A stretch of 63,231 nucleotides of DNA from CAYYWP01 sp050176585 (GTDB lineage: Bacteria; Desulfobacterota; Binatia; HRBIN30; CADEER01), in contig JBFXHX010000025.1 of the NCBI GenBank assembly GCA_050176585.1, forward strand, positions 1 to 63,231. Direction: 5' to 3'. Below, piece after piece: positions 1-7,292 of this stretch (within the stretch, counting starts at the first letter, position 1; each line of letters starts with the position of its first letter). The notes beneath the pieces are model-generated. The model had not been told where the DNA came from. It did no database searches and worked only from the letters and a program-made list of their open reading frames with translations. Position numbers and translations under genes: made by a program.

Positions 1-25
1 AGCGGTTCGAATCCGCTCGCCGCCT
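1..25 (+). tRNA. tRNA 3' end, partial, possibly tRNA-Cys
   Basis: Bases 1-17 form a complete T arm (AGCGG, loop TTCGAAT, CCGCT). They are followed by seven acceptor-strand bases (CGCCGCC) and a T at the discriminator position; CCA is not encoded. The anticodon lies outside the window. A U discriminator with a G/C acceptor stem fits tRNA-Cys, but this is inference. Confidence 0.75.
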
Positions 26-81
26 CTTCCCCTCATCCAGACCGACGCTCCTGCCGAGCTGAACGTCCTCCGCTGGTATGT

Positions 82-117
82 GCGGTGGGGTTGGCTGTTG
101 GACGCCAACCCCACCGC
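82..117. terminator. 14-bp hairpin between convergent tRNAs
   Basis: Bases 82-95 (GCGGTGGGGTTGGC) are perfectly complementary to 104-117, with an 8-base loop. The hairpin sits between two tRNA genes facing each other, where a bidirectional terminator is expected. There is no T-run on either side, so it would have to act without a classical U-tract, or as a processing or stability structure. Confidence 0.55.
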
Positions 118-123
118 CGTAGG

Positions 124-196
124 CTCCCCGGGCCGGACTCGAACCAGCGACCAATCGGTTAACAGCCGATCGCTCTACCGACTGAGCTACCGGGGA
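124..196 (-). tRNA. tRNA-Asn (GTT)
   Basis: The reverse complement folds as a standard 73-base tRNA: acceptor TCCCCGG/CCGGGGA, D arm GCTC...GAGC, anticodon loop CTGTTAA with GTT at 161-163 (positions 34-36), T arm GCTGG/CCGGC around TTCGAGT. The discriminator is G, as expected for tRNA-Asn. CCA is not encoded. Confidence 0.97.
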
Positions 197-484
197 CTAG
201 CATCGGAAAGACAAGGTGCGGAGGGCCGAAGCGAGAGTCGGATACCAAACGCATCTCGCGCGAGCAAGCCGGCGGTCGATAATCGCGCGCGTGCGCGTTG
301 AATGTCGCGGCCCTAGCGCCGTCTGAATCGACAACTCCAGTCGACAAAACTCCCCGCCGCGGCTGCGGTCCACCTCCCGGCACTCCGCAGCTTTGCTGAA
401 AAATTCGGACGTTGCACAACCCTCCCGCGCGTACTTCAATACCCCAACCGTCGTTGGCCGCGTACCAGTATTTCAGGGGGTCCG

Positions 485-1936
485 ATGAACAGGATGATCC
501 GGCTCGGAATCGGCTTGGGTACACTGCTCTGGTGCTCTGGGGCGGCCGCCCAAGGGATCTGCGTGGGCGATTGCGACGGCAATCGCGCCGTCGTCGTCGC
601 CGAGCTCATCCGGGCGGTGAACATAGCTCTGGGCAGCGCGCAGGTGAGCACTTGTCCGTCGGCCGACCCCGACAGCAGCCAGATCGTGGTGATCAGCGAG
701 TTGATCACCGCAGTCAACAACGCGCTGAGCGGGTGCCCGGTCGACGGAACGCCCACCGTCACGCGAACTACAACCGCGACGCGCACGATCGGCTCGCCGG
801 TGGCAACCGTAACGCCGACCGCGACGCCCGTTGTCGCGGGGGCGCTCTGCGGGAATGGCGGCGCCTTGGAAGCCGGCGAGCAATGTGACGACGGCAACAA
901 CTTCGGTGGCGACGGCTGCGCCGCGAACTGCACGCGGGAGGACGCCCGCGTAGCGATATTCGATCCGACCAAGACCACGGTAACGGTGCAGATCGATTCG
1001 CTGCCGTTCGACGTCACGCTGACCGGCAGGCAGACGTTCCGGACGGGTCAGCCGCGCAATGAAACCGTGCGCGGGCCCAACGGCGAAGTGCTGTTCAATC
1101 CGGGTCAAATCCCGGTCGCGGTGCGCGCTAACGAAGTGCATTTCGATCCGGTGTCGGTGCCCGGCCTGCGGTGCGCCTGCGTGCGCGGAATTCCGGTGCC
1201 CGCGTTTGGAAACGGCATCACCGCAGTCGGCGAGATCGGGTGCGGCGCCGCACCCCTGACCGACATCAACTACCGGTTGGTGCAGGATCACAACACGAAC
1301 CCCGGCGATCCGAACAACCGATCGCAGGGCACGCCGGACGACGCGGAGTGCGATGACAGCATCACGCTCCCGGGCGGAATCGTTTCAGTGGCCTGCAAGG
1401 AGGGAACGGGAGCGAACTGTTCCGCGGCAAATTTCAGCCACACCGGCGTATGCAACGGACCGCGTCAGATTACCCTCTCGGGTGGTCCGACCCCCCCAGG
1501 GTCGGTCTTCCTTCTGAGCAATTCGGCCATCGGTCTGCTGTCCGACGGCGGCGCCTGCGACACCACGGGGCCCCGACCCGGACGACCGTGCCCGGTGCCC
1601 GATTACGGCATGGACTGCTTACCCTGCACTGATGACGACCTGGACAAGGGCATACCGCAGTACGTGCCGTTTACGAGTGGGACGGCACAGGCAGCCGTGT
1701 TCGACGCCAACAACAATGCGGGCAGTACCACCACCATCATCATCGACCAGGGCCGTTCCTGCGGCGGGTTCATCGACTGCGTCACGTCGGCGACGGGTAA
1801 GCCGCTCGATTGTGAGCAGCTGTTGGCCAACCCGACCGGCGGCCTCTCGGGAAGTGCGCTCGCCGTCGCGTTCCCGTCGATCGACGCGCGCGGCATCGGC
1901 GATAATGTAACCAGCGCGACTTTTTCGGCCCAGTGA
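485..1936 (+). CDS. Secreted protein with dockerin-like and myxococcal Cys-rich repeats
   Basis: A 483-residue exported protein. A signal peptide (about residues 1-23, ending GAAAQG) is followed by two dockerin/EF-hand-like half repeats: CVGDCDGN...ELIRAVNIALG, then DPDSSQ...ELITAVNNALSG. A Thr/Pro-rich linker (about 90-115) leads to a Cys-rich repeat CGNGG...EQCDDGNN...GDGCAANC, the pattern of the myxococcal Cys-rich repeat. The C-terminal two thirds has several cysteines and no domain I recognise; there is no visible anchor. The calcium-loop residues are partly degenerate. AGGGGG lies 6 bases upstream of the ATG. It could bind a cohesin-like partner or sit on the cell surface; the function is unknown. 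The architecture is the best lineage hint in the window. Confidence 0.88.
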   Translation: MNRMIRLGIGLGTLLWCSGAAAQGICVGDCDGNRAVVVAELIRAVNIALGSAQVSTCPSADPDSSQIVVISELITAVNNALSGCPVDGTPTVTRTTTATRTIGSPVATVTPTATPVVAGALCGNGGALEAGEQCDDGNNFGGDGCAANCTREDARVAIFDPTKTTVTVQIDSLPFDVTLTGRQTFRTGQPRNETVRGPNGEVLFNPGQIPVAVRANEVHFDPVSVPGLRCACVRGIPVPAFGNGITAVGEIGCGAAPLTDINYRLVQDHNTNPGDPNNRSQGTPDDAECDDSITLPGGIVSVACKEGTGANCSAANFSHTGVCNGPRQITLSGGPTPPGSVFLLSNSAIGLLSDGGACDTTGPRPGRPCPVPDYGMDCLPCTDDDLDKGIPQYVPFTSGTAQAAVFDANNNAGSTTTIIIDQGRSCGGFIDCVTSATGKPLDCEQLLANPTGGLSGSALAVAFPSIDARGIGDNVTSATFSAQ

Positions 1937-2206
1937 GCTGCGCCCGGGGCGGCGGTGCGACACCGGCCTTGCGGGCCTCCGCCCGTCGGCGCAGTCGCCA
2001 AAGCATGGCCGATTCGCGGCGCGGGCGGCGAAATGTCGCCATCAACGGATGCGCCGATGCAACCGTGCCGGCGAAAATTGACATCGCACTTGGGCGCGGT
2101 TAGAGAACGCCGGCAACGGCACGCCCTGCAGCGTGGTCCTGCTGGAGCGGCGCGCTCCGACCCCGCCGCGGTCGATGAAGGCCCGCGTCAGGCCAAGGAG
2201 GGAAGC

Positions 2207-2362
2207 ATGAGCGATTGGGAAACGGCCCCGCGTCGCGATGAAGAAGATGATCTGAACGACGAAGACGAGCGGGACGAGAACGACGAAGACGATTTGGATG
2301 AGGAATGGGACGACGAAGACGAAGATGAGGACGAAGAAGAGGATGAGGACGAAGATTGGTGA
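2207..2362 (+). CDS. Small, extremely acidic protein (51 aa)
   Basis: The ATG at 2207 is preceded by AAGGAGGG at a good distance; an upstream in-frame extension to 1955 has low-complexity composition and no ribosome-binding site. After MSDWETAPRR the chain is almost only Asp and Glu, broken by a few N, L and W, and it ends EDEDW. No fold is predicted by eye; such tails suggest an intrinsically disordered polyanion, for example a DNA mimic, metal buffer or chaperone, none of which is shown. It lies 18 bases upstream of dtd and may be co-transcribed. The codons alternate GAA/GAG/GAC/GAT, so the stretch is not a simple DNA repeat. Confidence 0.7.
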   Translation: MSDWETAPRRDEEDDLNDEDERDENDEDDLDEEWDDEDEDEDEEEDEDEDW

Positions 2363-2380
2363 TTCTCTCCTGGTGAGCTG

Positions 2381-2833
2381 ATGCGCGCGGTGGTTCAGCG
2401 CGTAACGGAGGCCTCGGTCGATGTCGGCGGACGCGAAATCAGCCGCATCGGCCGAGGCCTTCTCGTTTTATTGGGGGTCTCGGCGGCCGACGGAGTCCGC
2501 CAGGCCGACTGGATCGCGAGCAAGCTGCTTGGGTTGCGCATGTTCGAAGGCCCGGCAGGGCAATTCGATGCCTCCGTGGCGGACGCGCAGGGCGCCGTCC
2601 TGCTCGTCTCGCAGTTCACGCTCTACGCCGATACCCGCAAGGGCCGGCGCCCGTCGTTCGCCGAAGCCGCCGCCGCTCCCCACGCCGCGCTCCTCTACGA
2701 ACGCGTGCAGAGCCGGATCGCCGAGAGCGGTGTTCCGGTCGGCGCCGGGTGTTTCGGCGCCCATATGCAGGTGCGCTCGATCAACGACGGTCCCGTCACG
2801 CTGATCGTCGAGGCTCCCGAACAGGTGGCCTGA
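2381..2833 (+). CDS. dtd: D-aminoacyl-tRNA deacylase
   Basis: A 150-residue protein of the usual DTD length. It hydrolyses D-amino acids (and Gly from mischarged tRNA-Ala) off tRNA in the cytoplasm. Visible signatures are the N-terminal MRAVVQRV, the SQFTLYADTRKGRRPSF segment containing the SQ-x-T motif, and the C-terminal N-D-GPVTL, the second family motif (NxGPVT). Start ATG 2381. The stop codon overlaps the next ATG (TGATG), so the downstream gene is probably translationally coupled. Confidence 0.96.
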   Translation: MRAVVQRVTEASVDVGGREISRIGRGLLVLLGVSAADGVRQADWIASKLLGLRMFEGPAGQFDASVADAQGAVLLVSQFTLYADTRKGRRPSFAEAAAAPHAALLYERVQSRIAESGVPVGAGCFGAHMQVRSINDGPVTLIVEAPEQVA

Positions 2834-3291
2834 TGCCGGGTGCGGGCTTCTATGCGATCCAGAACAGCACCATCCGCTTCGGCTGCGACGGTCGCTGGTA
2901 TGCCGATGATCAGCCGATCACCAACCAACGCATCGCCGAGCTCTTTTCGCGCCACGTCCACCGGGCGCCCAACGGCACCTACTTGCTCCGCATCGCGGAC
3001 GAGCAGGCACCGATCATCGTGGATGACACCCCGTACGTGGTCGTCGCCACGTCGGCCGACGACACCGGGGCGTTGTGGATCGATCTGAACGATGGCACCC
3101 GCGAGCGCCTCGACGCGCGGACGGTCGCGGTGGGCGAACACGACGTGCTCTATTGCCGGGTAAAGGAAGGCACCGAGGCGGCGCGATTTCTCCGCCCGGC
3201 GTACTATCAGTTGGCGCAGCACATCACGCGTGATGGTGACGGCTTCATTATCCATCTCGGACAGGACCATTACCCGATTGGCCGACGCTGA
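2833..3291 (+). CDS. DUF1285-like protein
   Basis: A 152-residue cytosolic protein. The pattern resembles DUF1285: an Ile-Arg-Phe-x-x-Asp-Gly-x-Trp opening, a PI...IAELFSRH segment, G-x-Y-LLRI, IIVDDTPYVV, and a C-terminal VLYCRVKEGTEAARFLRPAYYQLAQ. The function of the family is not known to me. It starts inside the stop of dtd and overlaps trmL by a few bases, so it sits in a tight dtd-DUF1285-trmL unit. The family call is by eye; that the gene is real is much surer. Confidence 0.75.
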   Translation: MPGAGFYAIQNSTIRFGCDGRWYADDQPITNQRIAELFSRHVHRAPNGTYLLRIADEQAPIIVDDTPYVVVATSADDTGALWIDLNDGTRERLDARTVAVGEHDVLYCRVKEGTEAARFLRPAYYQLAQHITRDGDGFIIHLGQDHYPIGRR

Positions 3292-3781
3292 CTCGATACC
3301 CGATCTGCACGTCGTTCTCGTCCAGCCGGAAATCCCCCCGAACACCGGCAGCATCGCACGGCTCTGCGCCGCCACCGCTACGCGGCTCCATCTGGTACGC
3401 CCGCTCGGGTTCTCCCTGGACGACCGCCATCTCCGCCGCGCAGGTCTCGACTACTGGCCGCACGTGGATCTGCGGGTGCACGAGGACTGGCGCGCGTTTG
3501 TAGCCAGCGCGCAACCGGCCACTCTCCTCGGGTTCTCTTCGCGCGCGACCACTTCTTATCTGGCGGCTCCGCTCGAGAAGCCGACCCCGGTCTATCTGAC
3601 TTTCGGTTGCGAAACCCGCGGACTGCCCCGCGACATCCGCGAACAGTTGGGCGCGGCGCTGTACCTGATTCCGATCTTGACTCCTCACGTGCGCAGCCTC
3701 AACCTGTCGAATGCCGTTTCCATCGTACTCTACGAGGCCCTGCGACGCCGCGGCGCCCTCCCCGAACCGCTGCTGGCGTAA
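3278..3781 (+). CDS. trmL: tRNA (cytidine/uridine(34)-2'-O)-methyltransferase
   Basis: A SPOUT-family 2'-O-methyltransferase acting on the wobble base of tRNA-Leu isoacceptors. Signatures are LHVVLVQPEIPPNTGSIARL at the N-terminus and the knot region VYLTFGCETRGLP...LIPI...VRSLNLSNAVSIVLYEALRR. I chose the TTG at 3278 (167 residues) because the conserved core begins ten residues later and it overlaps the upstream gene by only 14 bases. An ATG at 3230 would give 183 residues but a 62-base overlap. Neither start has a strong ribosome-binding site. Confidence 0.93.
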   Translation: MADADSIPDLHVVLVQPEIPPNTGSIARLCAATATRLHLVRPLGFSLDDRHLRRAGLDYWPHVDLRVHEDWRAFVASAQPATLLGFSSRATTSYLAAPLEKPTPVYLTFGCETRGLPRDIREQLGAALYLIPILTPHVRSLNLSNAVSIVLYEALRRRGALPEPLLA

Positions 3782-3809
3782 CCGGCGGGTACGGAGTAGA
3801 GCAGACCAC

Positions 3810-4094
3810 ATGCGCGAATCGCCCTTCACCGACGCCGATTTTCTCGTCGGTTGGTGCGCCTCATGCGCCCGTGAGGTGCTCACCTGGGCGGATTACGACG
3901 CGGATGAGGTCGAGGCGCGCCGCTGCGTACATTGTGAGACGCCGGTCAGCGCGCAGCTGCACTCCGCGAAAGGGAGCGATCTGGCTCGCCACGGATACAG
4001 CGTGATCGAGCCAAAGACCTGTGGCAGCGGCGGCTGCGGGAGCGGCCGATGCGGCCGGCCCGCCACTCCGGCCACGCCCTCGGGATCCGCGTAG
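3810..4094 (+). CDS. Small zinc-ribbon protein
   Basis: A 94-residue protein with two CxxC pairs, WCASC near residue 16 and CVHC near residue 40, that could form one zinc ribbon. A glycine/cysteine tail (CGSGGCGSGRCG) follows near residues 70-82. There is a weak GGAG about 14 bases upstream of ATG 3810. It follows trmL by 28 bases and precedes the transglutaminase gene by 24. The function is unknown; FmdB-type small regulators have similar tails but a different ribbon spacing. Confidence 0.72.
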   Translation: MRESPFTDADFLVGWCASCAREVLTWADYDADEVEARRCVHCETPVSAQLHSAKGSDLARHGYSVIEPKTCGSGGCGSGRCGRPATPATPSGSA

Positions 4095-4118
4095 CGCTAC
4101 GGGCGGTGCCGTGCCAGC

Positions 4119-5606
4119 ATGGGCCCGCCGTCTGCAGGCTCGATGCGCTGGGTACGCATAGGAATTCTGGCCGTCTGGGCGGCCTCGGTCGGTGCGCTGA
4201 TCTGGCCGCAGCCAGACCCCGCCGCGCGTCCGGCGAAGAATGCCACTGGCCCGGTCGACCACGCACACGGCGAGCGCGAAGACTGGAGCGGCATCTACAT
4301 GGGCGGGGACAAGATCGGGTACGCGCACAGCCGCATCACCCCACACGCCGACGGATACCGGCTCCACGAAACATCGCTGATGCGAGTGACCGTGCTCGAC
4401 CGCGTGCAGACGGTGCGCGCGAGCATGGACGCGGACACGGCTCCGGATTGGTCCGTGCGCTCTTTTAGCTTTTCGCTGGCGAGTGAGGGCGGCCCGTTCC
4501 AGGTGCACGGCGGCGTACGCGACGGAGAGTTGCACTTGCGCATCGAGAGCGCCGGCGCGCGCACCGAACAGCGGATTCCACTGCACGGGCCCATCTTCCT
4601 ACCGCGCGCAGGGCGCGAACGGCTGGCTGCCGGCGCCCTGCGCAGTGGCGCGAGCGTCAGCCTGTCCGTCTTCGACCCGAGCGCGCTCGCCCCCCACCAA
4701 ATGACGGTGACGGTGCTCGGGCGCGATCGCGTCGGCGATGGCCGAAGCGCGATCGACGCATGGAAGATCCGCGAGTCCTTCCGCGGCCTCGAATCGGAGA
4801 TCTTTCTGGACGATGGAGGTCGTACCCTGCGCGAAGAGGGCGCCATGGGAATGCTGATGGTGCGCGAGTCGGCGGCTGATGCCATCGCAGCGGGCTGGCG
4901 GCGGACGCCTTTCGATCTCATGGCCGCCATCGCGATTCGTCCGACGGGCCCCATAGCCGCTCCGCGGAGATCCGCACAGCTACGCGTGCGATTGCGGGGT
5001 GCGGACCCGCTCGCGTTCCCGCTCGACGCGCGCCAGCAACGCCATGGCGACATTGTCGACGTCCGCGTAGAGCGGCTGTCCGAGGTCGAATACTCGCTCC
5101 CGTATTCCGGCGCGGAGTGGCGGGCCGATCTCGCCCCTACGGCCTTTCTGCAGAGCGAAGACGGCGACATACGCGCGGCCGCGCGACAGGCGCTCGGCCC
5201 CGCGAACGGAGCGCGCGCCGCCGCGGAACGGCTTCGCGAGTACGTCTTCCGCACGCTCGAGAAACGGCCGGTTGCTACGATTCCGAACGCCGTTCAGGTG
5301 TTGAAGATGCGCGCGGGGGATTGCAACGAGCACGCGGTCCTCTTCGCCGCGCTCGCGCGCGCCGTGGGCCTTCCCGCACGCGTCGTCGCCGGAATCGTCT
5401 TCGTCGACGGCACGTTCTTGTATCACGCGTGGAACGAAGTGTGGCTCGGCGATGCGTGGGTCAGCGTCGATCCGACCTTTGACCAGATGCCGGCCGACGC
5501 CACGCACATCAAGCTCCTCGAAGGCGGTCCGGAAGCGCATGCCGCGCTGCTGCCGGTGATCGGACAGCTCGCGATCGAAGTCGTCACCACCGACGACACG
5601 GGATAA
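4119..5606 (+). CDS. Membrane-anchored transglutaminase-like protein
   Basis: A 495-residue protein. An N-terminal hydrophobic segment (about residues 10-27, WVRIGILAVWAASVGALIW) suggests an uncleaved anchor or signal. The middle is a beta-rich region of unknown type. The C-terminal transglutaminase-like fold shows the papain-type triad: Cys402 in GDCNEHAVLF, His436 in LYHAWNEVWLG and Asp451 in VDPTF. Such domains are usually peptidases or amidases in bacteria rather than cross-linkers. ATG 4143 is an alternative start that puts the hydrophobic segment at the very N-terminus; neither has a clear ribosome-binding site. Confidence 0.88.
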   Translation: MGPPSAGSMRWVRIGILAVWAASVGALIWPQPDPAARPAKNATGPVDHAHGEREDWSGIYMGGDKIGYAHSRITPHADGYRLHETSLMRVTVLDRVQTVRASMDADTAPDWSVRSFSFSLASEGGPFQVHGGVRDGELHLRIESAGARTEQRIPLHGPIFLPRAGRERLAAGALRSGASVSLSVFDPSALAPHQMTVTVLGRDRVGDGRSAIDAWKIRESFRGLESEIFLDDGGRTLREEGAMGMLMVRESAADAIAAGWRRTPFDLMAAIAIRPTGPIAAPRRSAQLRVRLRGADPLAFPLDARQQRHGDIVDVRVERLSEVEYSLPYSGAEWRADLAPTAFLQSEDGDIRAAARQALGPANGARAAAERLREYVFRTLEKRPVATIPNAVQVLKMRAGDCNEHAVLFAALARAVGLPARVVAGIVFVDGTFLYHAWNEVWLGDAWVSVDPTFDQMPADATHIKLLEGGPEAHAALLPVIGQLAIEVVTTDDTG

Positions 5607-5620
5607 TCCCGGCGCACAAG

Positions 5621-5649
5621 TTGACTCGCCCCGTGAGTGCCGCTACATA
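5621..5649 (+). promoter_or_regulatory. Sigma-70-type promoter of the pyr operon
   Basis: TTGACT (5621-5626) and TACATA (5644-5649) are separated by exactly 17 bases. The predicted start near 5656 places the PyrR-binding hairpin at the very 5' end of the transcript. It lies directly after the transglutaminase gene stop. Confidence 0.75.
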
Positions 5650-5656
5650 ACGGGTG

Positions 5657-5688
5657 CCTTTAACTTGGTCCCGCGAGGCCAGAAAGGG
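5657..5688 (+). promoter_or_regulatory. PyrR-binding RNA hairpin (pyrimidine attenuator)
   Basis: Bases 5667-5680 (GGTCCCGCGAGGCC) match 12 of 14 positions of the PyrR recognition consensus as I recall it (ARUCCNGNGAGGYU). Flanking CCTTT (5657-5661) and AAAGG (5683-5687) form the lower stem. The GAGGC in the loop can also pair with GCCTC in the 5' arm of the downstream terminator, so an antiterminator fold is plausible. In the known mechanism, PyrR with UMP stabilises this hairpin, allows termination and lowers pyr expression; its own gene comes first here. Confidence 0.82.
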
Positions 5689-5726
5689 TTCGTATGTTCC
5701 ACTCAACTGAGACTCAGGGCGCCTGA

Positions 5727-5756
5727 AGCCTCCTCGTTGCGAGGGGGCTTTTTTTT
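5727..5756 (+). terminator. Attenuator terminator upstream of pyrR
   Basis: A 10-bp stem (5727-5736 with 5740-5749, one G-U pair), a 3-base loop and eight T residues (5749-5756) make a textbook intrinsic terminator ending four bases before the pyrR ATG. A small hairpin TCAGG/CCTGA (5714-5726) directly precedes it. The only good ribosome-binding sequence for pyrR, GAGGGGG (5741-5747), lies in the 3' arm, so the hairpin could also hide the start. Confidence 0.92.
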
Positions 5757-5759
5757 CGC

Positions 5760-6308
5760 ATGCCGGCAGCAGAGCGAGTGGTGCTCGATGCGCTGGGGCT
5801 CGAGCGAGCCTTGGCGCGCATCACGCACGAGATCCTCGAGCGCAACAAGGGCGTGGCGAATCTCGTCTTGATCGGCATCCGCTCGCGCGGTGTCGAGATC
5901 GCGGAGCGCCTGGCCGAGAAAGCGGCCGCCATCGAAGGGGCGCGCGTCCCCACCGGGATCATCGACATCACCCTCTATCGTGACGATCTGAATCGAGCCG
6001 GACAGCAGCCGATGCTGAAGGGCACCGACATCGCGTTTCCGATCGACGACCGGCAGGTCATCCTCGTCGACGACGTGCTGTACACCGGGCGCACCGTGCG
6101 CGCGGCGCTCGATGCCCTCATGGATTTCGGGCGGCCGCGCGCGGTCCAGCTCGCGGTGTTGATCGACCGCGGCCACCGCGAGCTCCCGATTCGCGCCGAT
6201 TACGTCGGCAAAAACCTGCCCACCGCGCTGAACGAATCCGTACGGGTGCGTCTGAAGGAACGCGACGGCCGCGACGAAGTGGCGCTCGTACGCGGAGAGG
6301 AGGGTTGA
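5760..6308 (+). CDS. pyrR: Bifunctional PyrR: pyr operon RNA regulator / uracil phosphoribosyltransferase
   Basis: A 182-residue protein of the usual length. PyrR binds the pyr leader RNA when charged with UMP and has weak uracil phosphoribosyltransferase activity. The PRPP-binding motif VILVDDVLYTGRT is clear, as are DITLYRDDL and the C-terminal VQLAVLIDRGHRELPIRADYVGKN segment. It is the first gene of pyrR-B-C-carA-carB and is preceded by the cognate leader, so autoregulation is expected. The stop lies 2 bases before pyrB. Confidence 0.97.
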   Translation: MPAAERVVLDALGLERALARITHEILERNKGVANLVLIGIRSRGVEIAERLAEKAAAIEGARVPTGIIDITLYRDDLNRAGQQPMLKGTDIAFPIDDRQVILVDDVLYTGRTVRAALDALMDFGRPRAVQLAVLIDRGHRELPIRADYVGKNLPTALNESVRVRLKERDGRDEVALVRGEEG

Positions 6309-6310
6309 CC

Positions 6311-7291
6311 ATGTTCGCCCACCGACATCTTTTGGGCCTCGAAGGGCTGGCGCGCGACGAGCTCCTGTTCTTGGTGGACACGGCGGCGTCCTTCAAAGAA
6401 ATCTCCGACCGCGACATCAAGAAAGTGCCCACGCTGCGCGGCAAGACGGTGGTCGGCCTCTTCTACGAGGCCAGCACGCGGACCCGCACCTCGTTCGAAA
6501 TCGCCGCCAAGCGGCTGAGCGCCGACTACGTGAACATCTCAGCTGACACCAGCAGCACGACGAAAGGCGAGACGCTCTTGGATACCGCGCGGAACATCGC
6601 CGCCATGCGGCCGGACGCGCTGGTCATCCGCCACGCCGCCTCCGGCGCCCCGCATTTTCTCGCCCGGCACATCGAGTGTCCCGTGATCAATGCCGGCGAC
6701 GGCGCCCACGAGCACCCGACGCAGGCGCTGCTCGATCTGCTCACGATCCGCGAGCACGTCGGCCACCTGGACGAGCTCACGGTGGCGATTGTCGGTGACA
6801 TCCTGCACAGCCGGGTGACCCGCTCGAACGTCCACGCCCTGCGCGCGCTCGGGGCCCGCATCCGCCTGGTCGGCCCGCCGACCTTGCTACCCGCGGAAGC
6901 GAGCGCCTGGGGCGAGGTCCATCACGATTTGCGGCGCGGCATCCAGGGGGCCGACGTCGTCATGATGTTGCGCCTGCAGCGCGAGCGGCAAGGGCGAAAC
7001 TACCTGCCCAGCCTCGACGAGTACTCGCGCTACTTCTGCTTGAACCGCGCCGCGCTCGCGCATGCGAAACCGACCGCCGTGGTGATGCACCCCGGTCCGA
7101 TCAACCGCGGCGTGGAGATCGCCAGCGACGTCGCAGACGGCGTGGCGTCGGTGATCATGGACCAGGTGACCAACGGCGTCGCGGTGCGCATGGCAGTACT
7201 CTTTCTCCTGGCCAACCGCGGCCGCGCTTCCGTACCGGACGCGGTCGCGCTGGATCAGCCGCAAGCCGAGCGGCAGCGAAGGGTCGGGTGA
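6311..7291 (+). CDS. pyrB: Aspartate carbamoyltransferase, catalytic subunit
   Basis: A 326-residue ATCase that joins carbamoyl phosphate to aspartate, the committed step to UMP. The carbamoyl-phosphate site is YEASTRTRTSFE; HPTQALLDL and the C-terminal VVMHPGPINRGVE are also present. ATG 6311 is chosen because AGGAGG (6298-6303) sits 7 bases upstream; a TTG two codons earlier is less likely. No pyrI or inactive pyrC-like partner lies next to it, so this could be a free trimer or a PyrC-associated form. Confidence 0.97.
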   Translation: MFAHRHLLGLEGLARDELLFLVDTAASFKEISDRDIKKVPTLRGKTVVGLFYEASTRTRTSFEIAAKRLSADYVNISADTSSTTKGETLLDTARNIAAMRPDALVIRHAASGAPHFLARHIECPVINAGDGAHEHPTQALLDLLTIREHVGHLDELTVAIVGDILHSRVTRSNVHALRALGARIRLVGPPTLLPAEASAWGEVHHDLRRGIQGADVVMMLRLQRERQGRNYLPSLDEYSRYFCLNRAALAHAKPTAVVMHPGPINRGVEIASDVADGVASVIMDQVTNGVAVRMAVLFLLANRGRASVPDAVALDQPQAERQRRVG

Positions 7292-7292
7292 C

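Noticed and set aside
1955..2206. N-terminal extension of the small acidic protein
   Set aside because: The extension is low-complexity, lacks a ribosome-binding site, and a strong one lies before the inner ATG at 2207.
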